A stretch of 12,064 nucleotides of DNA from contig LSSL01005168.1 of NCBI GenBank assembly GCA_001953115.1, positions 1-12,064 of the forward strand, given 5' to 3'. Of the stretch, positions 1 through 8,500 are shown piece after piece (position 1 is the stretch's first letter; the number at the start of each line of letters is the position of its first letter). The translations under genes and the position numbers were made by a program. This DNA is from Smittium mucronatum (lineage: Eukaryota > Kickxellomycota > Harpellomycetes > Harpellales > Legeriomycetaceae). A model generated the notes under the pieces. It was given only the letters and a program-made list of their open reading frames with translations, did no database searches and had not been told where the DNA came from.

Positions 1-30
1 CCAACTATCCCCAACCGGGATTCATTGAAA

Positions 31-77
31 GAAATTTTATTGGCTAATTCAAATAAAAAAATCTAAAGGAGAGAGAG
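31..77 (+). repeat. Left copy of a direct repeat flanking the RT fragment
   Basis: This segment matches 343-386 in the same orientation. Shared blocks include AATTTTATTGGCT, AAAAAATCTAAAG and a GAGAG-rich end, with scattered substitutions and small gaps (roughly 80-85% by eye). The two copies bracket the reverse-transcriptase remnant. That is what a long, old target-site duplication would look like, although a repeat pair present before insertion would look the same. Confidence 0.6.
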
Positions 78-81
78 AGAT

Positions 82-306
82 CCTATATGCAGCGTAGAAA
101 GCCTTTCTGGCCTTTAATTTATTGTTTTTGATGGTCACAGACACGTCCCATTTATAGTTTATAATATAGCCCAAATATGTGTACTGATCAGTTTTTGGGG
201 TATTTTGGTCTTGTAATATCAGATCGGACGATTGGGGACCGGCGTCATTCATTGCACCGCACTTGGATGCATTCACAGTCATTCTCCATGTATTCGACGA
301 AAAATA
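82..306 (-). mobile_element. Non-LTR (LINE) retrotransposon reverse-transcriptase fragment, truncated
   Basis: The minus-strand reading frame here encodes about 70 residues resembling the segment just after the catalytic site of LINE-type reverse transcriptases. It has a W-R-M-T-V-N-x-S-K-C-G-x-M block, then the Y-x-YLG motif (YTYLG at residues 34-38 counted from the internal Met at 280-282), then a W-D pair and a basic stretch (K-L-K-A-R-K-A). In intact elements this part lies between the palm and thumb and belongs to a polymerase that copies element RNA at a nicked target. The catalytic YxDD box, the endonuclease and the RNase H or C-terminal regions are all absent, so this is a fossil. Similarity also extends a few codons upstream of that Met (S-S-N-T-W-R), so the Met is not a true start. 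Sequence on both sides is AT-rich and unrelated. The family-level call rests on motif recognition, not a search. Confidence 0.75.
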
Positions 307-342
307 GAAATAGAAATAAACTTTTTTTGATAATGAAATTCT

Positions 343-386
343 GCAATTTTATTGGCTGATTAATTTAAAAAATCTAAAGAAGAGAG
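343..386 (+). repeat. Right copy of the direct repeat flanking the RT fragment
   Basis: This is the partner of 31-77. It carries CAATTTTATTGGCT, then TTAAAAAATCTAAAG and AGAGAG. About 36 bp of A/T-rich sequence separate it from the 5' edge of the RT-like frame, whereas the other copy abuts the opposite edge of the RT remnant almost directly. Confidence 0.6.
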
Positions 387-581
387 CCTGTAAATATAAG
401 ACACTTAAGGTAATTGAGAAAAAAAAAAAGAAAATTTGAACGAATATAAACTAGTGCGCGAACCACTATAGAATTAATTTTATTCCAATTGTATCACAAG
501 CATGAAAGAGTCGGTTAATATTAAATAAAAAATGTTTTTGAAATAGACCTTCGTGCGAGACATTAAATCAAATGCATAAGT
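387..581. other. AT-rich spacer downstream of the PEBP stop codon
   Basis: No gene is seen. It must contain the 3' end of the PEBP transcript, but no AATAAA lies on the minus strand close to the stop, so the polyadenylation site cannot be placed. A run of about 12 A residues lies near 419-429. Confidence 0.5.
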
Positions 582-1337
582 TTAAACGAGGATAGTGGCA
601 GGTTTGCATTTTGGTTTGCGCGTGGAAGTGGAGGTAGGGTAGGCTGTAGGTGCAGCGGATGAAGAGGCAGAGGCATATGGAGCAGAGGACCAAGTAGTGG
701 CAGGAGCAGCAGATGAAGAGACGGCACCACCTGGGATTACACATTCATCGGCGGGTGAAGCCTCGACCTCAAAGTAGTTAGCACCGATGATGGTCATATT
801 GTTGGTTGAGGCATAGTTAGCAATGTTGAAATTGGGGCGAGCTAATGGGACGGTTAATGACTCATCGAAACCGCGTTGTTTGGCAAGGACCCAAACGAAT
901 CTTTTTCTCCCACATCCTGGGAAAGGTCTTGGGGCAAGGTAAGGGGTGCTTGTGTTATTACCAGTTAAGATATCTCCACCCTTGATGTTTACGCTAAGAT
1001 AGTGTCTAACCTGGGCGCGGATAGGATTGGCTCTAGATGGGGCATCAGGATCAACAAGAGCCAAAGTGTACCAACCTTCGGGGTCGTTAGCGTAGCTAAC
1101 AACAGGAAGAAAGTCGGTCTCATTGATATAAGGGAAGTATTCCGTACCGTATTCCATGGGGCGGCCGACGTAGCTCATGTTGAGTACAACTTCAGGAACA
1201 AATCCGGCTGGGAGAACATCAGGAATGACAGTATTTGCTGCTAAACTAGTAGCGATGGATGCAAATGATGGACCCTGAGCAAAAGTGTACGAGCTCAAGC
1301 AAGCGGTAAATAGAACAGAGGTTGATGCGAATTTCAT
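582..1337 (-). CDS. Secreted phosphatidylethanolamine-binding protein (PEBP) family protein
   Basis: This is a complete intronless gene of 251 residues and the only intact gene seen. Residues 1-20 form a signal peptide (K2, a hydrophobic core, T-F-A before Q21), so the product is probably secreted or held in the cell wall. Residues about 35-195 are a PEBP fold: hallmark DPDAPSR at 96-102, then H112 in Q-V-R-H-Y-L, the Y-L-A-P-R-P-F-P-G loop at 133-141, and the closing G-A-N-Y-F at 185-189. PEBPs bind anionic ligands or phospholipid head groups; fungal members include the carboxypeptidase Y inhibitor TFS1. In the second signature (GxHR) the histidine is K145 (G143-R-K-R146), which could alter ligand binding. 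Residues 205-251 form a Ser/Ala/Pro/Thr-rich tail, probably O-glycosylated, ending in a basic K-P-K-C-K patch with no hydrophobic GPI signal. N-glycosylation sequons lie at N53, N72, N127, N128 and N180. The start has a purine at -3 and leads straight into the signal peptide. The gene is visibly GC-richer than its surroundings. Ligand and role are unknown. Confidence 0.92.
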   Translation of the reverse strand: MKFASTSVLFTACLSSYTFAQGPSFASIATSLAANTVIPDVLPAGFVPEVVLNMSYVGRPMEYGTEYFPYINETDFLPVVSYANDPEGWYTLALVDPDAPSRANPIRAQVRHYLSVNIKGGDILTGNNTSTPYLAPRPFPGCGRKRFVWVLAKQRGFDESLTVPLARPNFNIANYASTNNMTIIGANYFEVEASPADECVIPGGAVSSSAAPATTWSSAPYASASSSAAPTAYPTSTSTRKPKCKPATILV

Positions 1338-1431
1338 TTCTTTAAAAAGGAAAAGAGGAAGGGGAGATCGGATCTTGTTAAAACTCGTTTTATTTTTTTA
1401 TTTCTACAAGACCATAGTGCTTTGATTTATA
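1338..1431 (-). promoter_or_regulatory. Probable promoter and leader of the PEBP gene
   Basis: Reading the minus strand, a TATAAAT box (plus-strand 1425-1431) lies about 90 bp upstream of the ATG. It is followed by a pyrimidine-rich stretch (C/T-rich, 1338-1365) just before the start codon. TATA-like box, CT-rich leader and ATG are a usual order for fungal promoters. TATA-like strings are common in such AT-rich DNA, so position is the main support. Confidence 0.45.
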
Positions 1432-1970
1432 CTTGATAGCTCTAGTCTAGATATTCAAGATTTTAAAGAATGGAGTAAATTGTTTCATCACATGACAAAT
1501 AGCGGAATGGAATCGTTAGTCTTTCGAAGATCTTATCAAACCGATTTTATAAAAATTCTGTTTTGGGAACTTATAAAAATGATCAACATAGATTGATAAT
1601 CACAATAAAAAACTTTTTGTTGAGAAAATGGTATTAAATAATAGCGCTCCCCAATCTTATTTTCACCCATTATCAATGCGGCCTCTATTAACCCTTTTAG
1701 GGTCGTTTGTACAAAAATGGCTTTAAAGTAAAGTCCGCAAAAGTCAATTGTGCCAATAAATCTTACTAATAAGATATTTTAAGCGAATAGAATTGCATTT
1801 TTAATATATATTACAAAATAAAATAAATAATTTCCAGTAAAAACTGAAATAGAAAAAGAAATTTTAAAAGAAAAGAAAAGAATTATTTATCGAGTGCTGA
1901 CAACCGCATTGGCAAATTTAAAATGTTGAAATGGCGAATTAACTTTGCTGAAAAAATAAATTAATAGTGT
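1432..1970. other. AT-rich intergenic region
   Basis: No coding frame or RNA gene can be supported on either strand. The right part grades into A-rich sequence with GAAAAG repeats around 1850-1882 and then meets the left end of the 380-bp MITE. Confidence 0.5.
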
Positions 1971-1982
1971 TACAGGGTTTTT

Positions 1983-2088
1983 CATTTCAATAGACCTTTT
2001 TTTCATTTCAATAGACCCTTTTTTTCATTTCAATAGACCTTTTTTTCATTCCAATAGACCTTTTTTTCATTCTAATAGACCTTTTTTT
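1983..2088 (+). repeat. Five tandem copies of a 21-bp unit (left arm of the MITE)
   Basis: Units start at 1983, 2004, 2026, 2047 and 2068, each of the form CAT(T/C)(T/C)(C)AATAGACC followed by seven Ts. The second unit has one extra C and is 22 bp. The variation (CATTTC, CATTCC, CATTCT) falls at two positions only, suggesting expansion by slippage or unequal exchange. Confidence 0.93.
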
Positions 2089-2111
2089 CTGGACCTGTGG
2101 GGTCATTATTA

Positions 2112-2163
2112 TAACCAATAATACACTTTAACTTGAAGCATTAATATATGTCATTATTGGTTA
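2112..2163. repeat. Internal 11-bp inverted repeat inside the MITE
   Basis: TAACCAATAAT at 2112-2122 is the exact reverse complement of ATTATTGGTTA at 2153-2163, with a 30-base loop. It lies in the core of the element and adds to its capacity to fold. Confidence 0.75.
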
Positions 2164-2280
2164 AAATCCTATTATTCTTAGGTATTATTATTTTTTGCAT
2201 TTTGTTTGGTAAAAATAATTATTCAGTCCAATAATAACGTTTTTGAATTTTCATCAAAAAAATAAACCCGCAAATATAGA

Positions 2281-2342
2281 AAAAGTGTCTATTGGAATGA
2301 AAAAAAGGTCTATTGAAATGAAAAAAAGGGTCTATTGCTATG
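2281..2342 (-). repeat. Three inverted copies of the 21-bp unit (right arm of the MITE)
   Basis: Read on the minus strand from the outer end, the units are CATAGCAATAGACCC plus Ts, CATTTCAATAGACC plus Ts, and CATTCCAATAGACAC plus Ts. They are the same unit as at 1983-2088, in the opposite orientation. The outermost unit on this side carries the extra C, whereas on the left side it is the second unit. Confidence 0.92.
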
Positions 2343-2359
2343 AAAAATCCTGTAATGTA

Positions 2360-2396
2360 AAAAAAGACACTTACTGTTCGGAAAGTGTCATTTTTT
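2360..2396. repeat. Hairpin with A/T flanks just outside the MITE
   Basis: GACACTT (2366-2372) pairs perfectly with AAGTGTC (2383-2389) around a 10-base loop. An A-run precedes and a T-run follows, extending the pairing with one unpaired base. It begins eight bases beyond the MITE end. No gene is next to it, so a terminator role is unlikely. It may be part of the target locus. Confidence 0.5.
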
Positions 2397-3449
2397 ATGT
2401 TCATTTAATTTTGTGAAATTGAAGTTTATGTAATCACCTATAGCAGCTTATCATACAATTTAATATCCCTAGCACATTTCAAAAAAATTATGTAAAAATT
2501 TGGCCCCTGAAAGGATTAAGCTATTTGAATTATTGGTAATATTTATAATTGTAACCAGTTTAGGTATGTCGGAGTATTTTAAATCAATAATATCTCTTAT
2601 ATTATAATAAATCATTAATAATACTCATTGAATTACTATTCCGAAAAATAACCAATGTTTTTTTTCAGATTATATATTTTTGATTTATACACTGCAATTA
2701 GTATCAATCGAAATTTACCTCTTTAATCGGTAAAAAAAAGTAAAGATAAAAATTTTCATGTAAAGAGTATGATCGCTCAGGTTTTCATATGCAAAATTTG
2801 GCAATAATGCGAGATTCTATTAATAGTTCACCATTCAATATCTTGAAATTGCAATGTGTTAGCTAACTAAGTGTTGTGTGTCGTCTTTAGTTTATGCTTA
2901 GAAAAAATGTTATAAAATATGCTAAAAATCATTTGATTGATGAAGTCTGAATAAAAATATCTACAAAAAGTGAGCTTTATTGCCCTTGATCGCTATCTTT
3001 ACAGTTCTTGTATGTGTGTTAGTCTATATTAATTATCTAGATCTATCTATTTTAGATTTATTACTTAATAAAATGAAAAGTTATAAAAAGATGATAGTAA
3101 AGAGTTGAGAAAGATCTTTTTTTAAACTCATCGACAGGAAACCTAAATAGTAATGTCGATAGAGCATACTTTTGCCCGCGGGATTATTTGCCTATAATGG
3201 TTTCATCGCTTGAAACATCTGATTATTGATCATACCGAAAATATGATATCAAATGTTGAGAAACCACTTTTTTTGCACGGTTTCTTTTCATTTAAAAATA
3301 ACGTCTATTATCCCAGTAAGTATCTGAGTGGGTTTTAAAAATATACTAATCGCTATTCAAAAACGAAATAGTCGCTAAATAAAAAAAAGAATAATACGAA
3401 TAACTCAAAATTTTGCCACTTAATCTAATATAGCTAATATGTAATGTGA
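2397..3449. other. AT-rich region between the two MITEs
   Basis: No gene can be supported. Only small hairpins are visible, for example GTTTCA and TGAAAC around TCGCT near 3200-3216, and GAAACC and GGTTTC near 3261-3285. All long frames are broken by stops. Confidence 0.5.
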
Positions 3450-3459
3450 GTTTATTTAT
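3450..3459 (+). repeat. Left 10-bp target-site duplication
   Basis: GTTTATTTAT here is identical to 3897-3906, and the two copies lie immediately outside the inverted ends of the 437-bp element. Confidence 0.75.
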
Positions 3460-3896
3460 GGACGAAATACATTTTTCCACAGTTTTACAAATAATAATGC
3501 AAAATTTAGCGAATTTGCACAAAATTAATCTTATTTGCACGAATTTACATTTTACCCAATTATTGCTAAAACAAATCTAAATATTTAGCACATTTCAGTC
3601 ACAATAAGCTTCTTGTCCAAATTTGTTTTTTTATTGGGTTACTTTACATTAAACTATTTCAAGTTATGCGCTGGAAACGGTATAATATAAGTTTAGTGGA
3701 TAAGTTAGAATTTATTTCACAATGAAAATAAATAAAATATTCTGTGCAAAATTAGTAATTTTTTCATCACATTAATTGAACAAAACTATAAAAATGTGCA
3801 AATTATTGTAAAACTGTGCAAATTGGTGAAATTTCGTGCGAATGGGTGAAATTATAATTGTGTTTTTGTAAAAGTGTGGAGAAATTATCAACGTCC
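3460..3896. mobile_element. Second MITE, 437 bp, with a 10-bp target duplication
   Basis: The ends form imperfect terminal inverted repeats. The left begins GGACG and continues to a TCCACAGTTTTACAAA block; the right, reverse-complemented, begins GGACG and continues to TCCACACTTTTACAAA. About 25 of the first 34 positions match without gaps. Perfect GTTTATTTAT duplications abut both ends. Inside are clustered short motifs in inverted orientation: TTTGCAC on the left (about 3514-3520, 3534-3540) and GTGCAAA on the right (about 3744, 3796, 3816, plus a variant GTGCGAA near 3836). No transposase is encoded. A 10-bp duplication with ends starting GG fits Mutator-like elements best, though the family is inferred. 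It shares no sequence with the 380-bp MITE. Confidence 0.77.
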
Positions 3897-3906
3897 GTTT
3901 ATTTAT
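3897..3906 (+). repeat. Right 10-bp target-site duplication
   Basis: GTTTATTTAT directly follows the CGTCC end of the element and equals 3450-3459. The AT-only character lowers its weight slightly, but its exact position on both sides is hard to get by chance. Confidence 0.75.
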
Positions 3907-5162
3907 TATATATTTGCTTATGATATATTTTTTAATTACCTAATTCGGAAGTTGTTATTTATCTATATATAAATTTATTGGTTAATATAAAGAAATCAAA
4001 AACCCCATTTATTTTTCAATTGACAAAATATAATTAATTGAATTACAACTTCCTTTAAAAATAAAATAATTGAGTATATGTTTACCTAATTTAGTGAGTC
4101 TATTTTTTTAACCAATAATGTAAAATTTTCAAATAGCTCTTGCAAAAACAATAATTATTTTGGCTGTTAATTTAGAGATAGGTCACTTTATTATTATATC
4201 TTAATTTGATCTAAATTTGGAGAATAAAATGCTCTCTAATAAATGCCTGCTTGGCTAGAAAAAGTTTAGAATAATGCGAAATATAAGATATTATTAATAT
4301 AGGTAATGTGCTTGCACTTGGCAGCTATTTATGAAATATTGAAGAGTTCAAAACATTTCCCCTTGATAGTATAAGATGTCAAACAAACCAATGGAATTCA
4401 AGGTAAAAGAATCCTATTTTGGCCTCGAAAAGATCCTGGCGTAAATGAGAAATCCTTGATGAATCTAAGCTTTCTATTACTTCTTATTCTGTTAACATTG
4501 TGAGGATATATTTTGCCACTAAATTAACTATGACGAAAAATTGAAATAACACTAATTAGCGTTCTAAGATTTATTTAATCGAAATTCTGTTGTCTTTTAG
4601 TTGTATTTTCAAATATAAAGATATTTATAATTTTCTCCCTTCAGTGCCAAATAGCGCAAAGTTAAATTTGCACTTCTGCAATATGATATATGTATTTTTT
4701 GATACATTGACTGATGTTAAAATTCACAATTAGGAATTCAATATGTTTTTGGTCCCGAAGAATTTATAAAGAAACTTCACTCTCAGTAAGACTCTCTAAT
4801 TTTATGGATAGTTAAAAGAGCCGTGTTGGAGAAATTATAAATATTAATAGATAGTATATTTTTATAACCAATGAAAGCAAATATGTGATATTTTTTAATG
4901 AAATAAAAATTAGATTCGTTTTGCAAGCGGAAGCTTTCATATTTTTTCATTCTTTTTTGTATCATGGAATTTTATTGTAAGATAACGACATTAAAAACTA
5001 TACTAAAAAATATGAAAAAAAGAAAAATGCGTGTAGAAAAGACTATTATCCCAACTACAATAAGTTATTGCCCCAGACTATTTGTTGCATACCCACGAAA
5101 AAAGATCTCAATACACCAACCAAAAGACCCCCCCCCCTCTTGGCATTGCTTCAAGTGGGTGT
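3907..5162. other. AT-rich region without a supported gene
   Basis: No convincing coding region is seen on either strand. From about 5010 the composition becomes less AT-rich and runs into the repeat at 5163. A run of 10 Cs lies at 5128-5137. The stretch 5010-5162 may be a further part of that repeat unit, but its counterpart would lie beyond the right end of the window. Confidence 0.5.
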
Positions 5163-5551
5163 ATGACCAAGGAAACATGCAGACAAAAATTAAGATCTTT
5201 GTCTGCGAAAAATCCCTCATTGAAGCTATTGAGCTCCTAGTCAAAGCCTGATTCTAACAAGATTAATAAAATTAGGCTATTACTCAAACATAACATTGAT
5301 CGACTTTGCTTTCCAAAAAATAGCCGTTAGAACATGAGATCCTTCTGAAACCCGAACGCTGGAATTGTGCAATAGACAATTTCCCAGACTATGTCAAGCG
5401 ATCGGCTGCTATTGTTTCGATATATTCCTCCTCTGGAATTGATGTGCTTTTATTATCTGTGCACTTTCTCCTATTCTCAACCAAGAATAATGCAACGCCG
5501 TGTGAGATTTTTAAATAATGCGCTTTTAAAAGCACACTACTTATGCCCCTA
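5163..5551 (-). repeat. Copy 1 of a long inverted repeat with degraded coding sequence
   Basis: This 389-bp segment aligns over its whole length, in inverted orientation, with 11678-12064. By eye identity is roughly 70%, and about 78% over the best 87 bp. Shared landmarks, read on the minus strand, are AGGGGC at the inner end, a hairpin, GCGTTG-ATTATTCTTGGTT, ATTCCAGAG, GACATAGTCT, AATTCCAGCGTTCG, GGATCTCA, CTAACNGCTATTTTT and GAGCTCA near the outer end. The inner boundary of similarity is sharp, next to AGGGGC. The element type is not recognised. Confidence 0.85.
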
Positions 5552-5574
5552 AACTCTATAAAGGCATTTCGTTT
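5280..5574 (-). pseudogene. Frameshifted remnant of an unidentified protein (copy 1)
   Basis: On the minus strand, one frame is open from 5574 to a TAG at 5389-5391 (61 codons, no Met start) and includes I-P-E-E-E-Y-I-E-T. A second frame, shifted by one base, runs from the overlapping CAT at 5391-5393 to TAA at 5280-5282. It encodes H-S-L, then N-S-S-V-R-V-S-E-G-S and L-T-A-I-F-W-K-A. Both pieces match one continuous frame of the inverted copy (I-P-E-K-G-H-L-E-T; N-S-S-V-R-Q-S-D-G-S; L-T-A-I-F-R-K-A), so the ancestral frame is on this strand and copy 1 carries a single-base frameshift near 5391. Both copies have a stop at the aligned position after F-E. The family is unknown to me; it may be part of a mobile-element ORF or a decayed host gene. 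Confidence 0.55.
5519..5536. repeat. Hairpin near the inner end of repeat copy 1
   Basis: TGCGCTTTT is followed directly by AAAAGCACA, forming a stem with one mismatch and AT-rich top. It aligns with the perfect hairpin at 11689-11710. Relative to that copy one base pair is changed on both sides (A-T to G-C), while other changes create mismatches. Confidence 0.6.
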
Positions 5575-8500
5575 TTAGGAATCGTCTTATTAGTGAATTT
5601 ATATCTCATTGTGCTAGTTTTAATGAAAAATTTTCCTTCCAAACTAAGATATTATTAAGAAAATGGCGCCCTAAGAGTTCTTTTTCATTGTTTTTGGGAG
5701 CTTTGGCGATATCCGAGTATTTTATATGAAGTTTCGTTGCATGATAATGACGAAGCAAAAATCCGATGGATATTTTCTGATATTTTTTAGCTTAAGAGAA
5801 TGTTTAATTTTCCTATCAGTTCCTTTTAATGTTTACAGATTCTGAGCCCATATATTTATAACCTGAATTCAGATTATGAATTGTGAACCCATTATATTTC
5901 GATTAAATTCTATCTGAAATGTTACTTTTGTTAATAAAAATACCCAGTTATTAGCAAAGCTCTTTGACTGAACTATCTATAATTTTTTTTAGTTCATTTT
6001 TTTAAAAAAAAATTTTGTTGGATTGGTTTCTTCCAAAAAGGTGGTAAAGCTTATTTTATACCTTCTATTAGTCTAGTTTGTAATTTCTTTTATAATTTTA
6101 GCTTTTTATCAAGAAAATTTCTGATATTTTTTTTTATTATCCAATAAAAAAATTTACCTGAATTTTTGAAATTTTTCTAATGAGAAATTATGTTATAAAA
6201 AAGAAAAATATTGAAAAAAAATCATTTTTTCCCAAAAATTCTACACTTTTGGCATAAAAATCAATAATTTCTATAAATTTTTTTTATTTTTGGGATAGAT
6301 AAATTTCAAAAATCATATTATATAGAGTAAAACTTTGGATAATATTTCGCGTTTTTAGTAATGAATTGTTCATAATATTAATCGGAAAATGACTAATATT
6401 TTAAAATTGTCGAGCTTGGGAAAATCTTAGCCTGAAAAGAACTTTAAATACTTTCAACCATATAAATTATTGACTTTTGGGGATATTTATTATATTTGAC
6501 ACACCCTTTTCAACAATAACTTCTAATATAATTTAGGATGGAGATTACGTGTTTAAAAATATGAGTAAATTTCTGCTAAATTAACATAGAGTGATTTACT
6601 TTATCCAATTTAATCATTTTAATTTCTAATTTGACTTTAATATATAATTAACATATAAATTTGGTTTTTGGAGCTCTTTTAGAGTTCCTAAACCTCCTTA
6701 TGCTACCGATGGGGAAGATTATTTAAAATTTCCTATAGTTTTTAACACCAATATTGTTTGGTTTCATTGTTAAAGAAAAATAATATAAAAAAGATTTTAA
6801 TTTATTCTAGAAAAATCATTTTTTCTAAAATCGATTTTTATAACTATGATAAAATAACTCAATAAAATTAATAATTTTATTATAAAAAAATCATTATTTA
6901 TAAAAATCTATAGATTAAAATAAACCTTTCTGGATAAAAACCCCTATTAATTTAATTTTATATAAAAAAATAGAATTTGAATTCAATTATGCTTATAGAA
7001 TCAATAAAATGTAAAAAAAGTTGGTATGAAAAGACTTTATTTTATTAAATAAAAAATCATTTTTAAATTAAAACTTTTTATTAATGCTTAATAAATTTAG
7101 TTAAAATAATTGAATATATATATATATTTAAACATAATATTTTAAAGTCTTTTTTTGATACTATAAATAAACCAATTTTTAATAAAATCCATATTTAAAC
7201 CTATGATAGCAAAATATTTTTTTTTGATACAAAACATTTAAGTGATATATGTAATTTCGTTTCATTTTAGATAGCAGTTAGAAGATCATATTTAAAATTA
7301 CGTGTAAAAGTAAGAGTTTTTTATATCATTGATTTTAAAAACATTATATATATGTAGTTTGTATTTTTATAAACTCTATTATAAAAAATCAATAAAATAA
7401 GTTTATATACAAAAAAGATTAAAAAAACCAAAATAATGGACTAATTTAAAGATTTAATTTTTTCTGCTATTTTACAAGTCCCATTAATGACATATTTTGA
7501 AAATCTGGTCAAAGATTTCAAAATCTCGCGTTTAATTTTTCTAAATTATTTGATTTCAATCAGAGTTTTGTTTATTTATTAGGAAATAAATTTCATATTT
7601 GAATTTTAATCTTGGATATGACTTAATACAAGTCTTTAAAAAACTTGAGAGGGTTTTTAAACTTTACAAGCGATATATGTTAAAAATAGAAGGGGGGGGG
7701 GGATCAATTGTTAATAGAGAAAATGCAACTTCAAATCTAAAAACTTATTTTTTTTTTTCAATATATAGACAATAAATAAGAAACTTCACGAAAGTGTTTT
7801 ATTTCATCGTCTTAGACTTCCGGTCATTCAGATGGCCATTCTAGGGTTGTTTTTGAATACGAGTTTTATTTACACAAATAAAATGATAGTAATTTGTGCG
7901 ATTAATTTTTTCAGAAGATATTTTTTTCAAAAAAATGTGAAATTAATATTTAATCCTTCTTGTCATTTATATTTGGATGATTTTGTTAAAATTTATAATA
8001 TTCTTGGGAATAATTTTAATATCCAATCTCAATCAGTTTAACTGTAACTTTACTAATTATAAATTTCCTGTATATATATATAAGAACTAAAAATATATTT
8101 ATTCATTTTCTAATTCATCGGATAGAGCTTTTATCCAGTCCAAAAATATATATAATATTTGAAATTTTTTATTTTCTCTTTATTTTAATTTCTTTTTTGT
8201 ACAGAAACTTTAAATTTTTAATTTAAACTAAATTTCGAATAATATCATTGACTATAATTAGAAAATTATGGAAGCATAGTATCAAGCTAATAGATTGGAG
8301 ACCTAAAAATTTCATATCACATTACTGGAATACACCTTTTTCAATTTTAATTTAAAAAAATTAAATATTAATTGGAAATAAGTAAATTAAATTTAATAAT
8401 AGTGAATCCAAATTCAAAAAAAGTGGGCTTAAAATGGAAAAGTATAAATATAAATATTTTGAGGTGAATTTTTTTTGAATAAAGTGTGAATGTATTGGAA

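Larger units (their letters stand above)
1973..2352. mobile_element. MITE with TA target duplication and arms made of a repeated 21-bp unit
   Basis: A 380-bp element is bounded by TA on each side (1971-1972 and 2353-2354). The left end reads CAGGGTTTTTCATTTCAATA and the right end, reverse-complemented, reads CAGGATTTTTCATAGCAATA, so 17 of 20 bases match and the match continues into GACC. Both arms are arrays of the same unit in opposite orientation: five copies at 1983-2088 and three at 2281-2342. The centre is AT-rich and holds a further inverted repeat. No transposase is encoded, so any movement would depend on an enzyme made elsewhere. The TA duplication and CAGG ends suggest the Tc1/mariner group, but that assignment is inference. 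Confidence 0.82.

Noticed and set aside
1002..1244. An 80-codon plus-strand frame inside the PEBP gene
   Set aside because: It is antisense to a well-supported PEBP coding sequence and has no recognisable motif.
2219..2404. A 61-codon minus-strand frame with repeated F-F-H-F-N-R
   Set aside because: It is a translation of the 21-bp tandem units of the MITE right arm and its flank; the apparent protein repeat comes from the DNA repeat.
3346..3540. A 64-codon minus-strand frame crossing the left end of the second MITE
   Set aside because: It spans the MITE boundary and target duplication, so it cannot be a conserved gene; composition is that of AT-rich background.
4964..5251. A 95-codon plus-strand frame starting M-E-F-Y-C and ending in E-L-L-V-K-A
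   Set aside because: Its right part lies in the repeat whose shared coding frame is on the opposite strand. The homologous stretch of copy 2 has two stops in this frame, and substitutions do not favour third positions. The left part is Lys/Ile-rich AT sequence and crosses a 10-C run.
7113..7128. TA dinucleotide runs here and near 8070-8082, and GA repeats at 69-80
   Set aside because: Ordinary short microsatellites in this composition; no sign of a CRISPR array, centromere or origin.
7692..7702. Run of 11 Gs, and the 10-C run at 5128-5137
   Set aside because: Single homopolymers with no partner G-tracts for a quadruplex and no gene beside them; probably slippage or assembly-prone sites.
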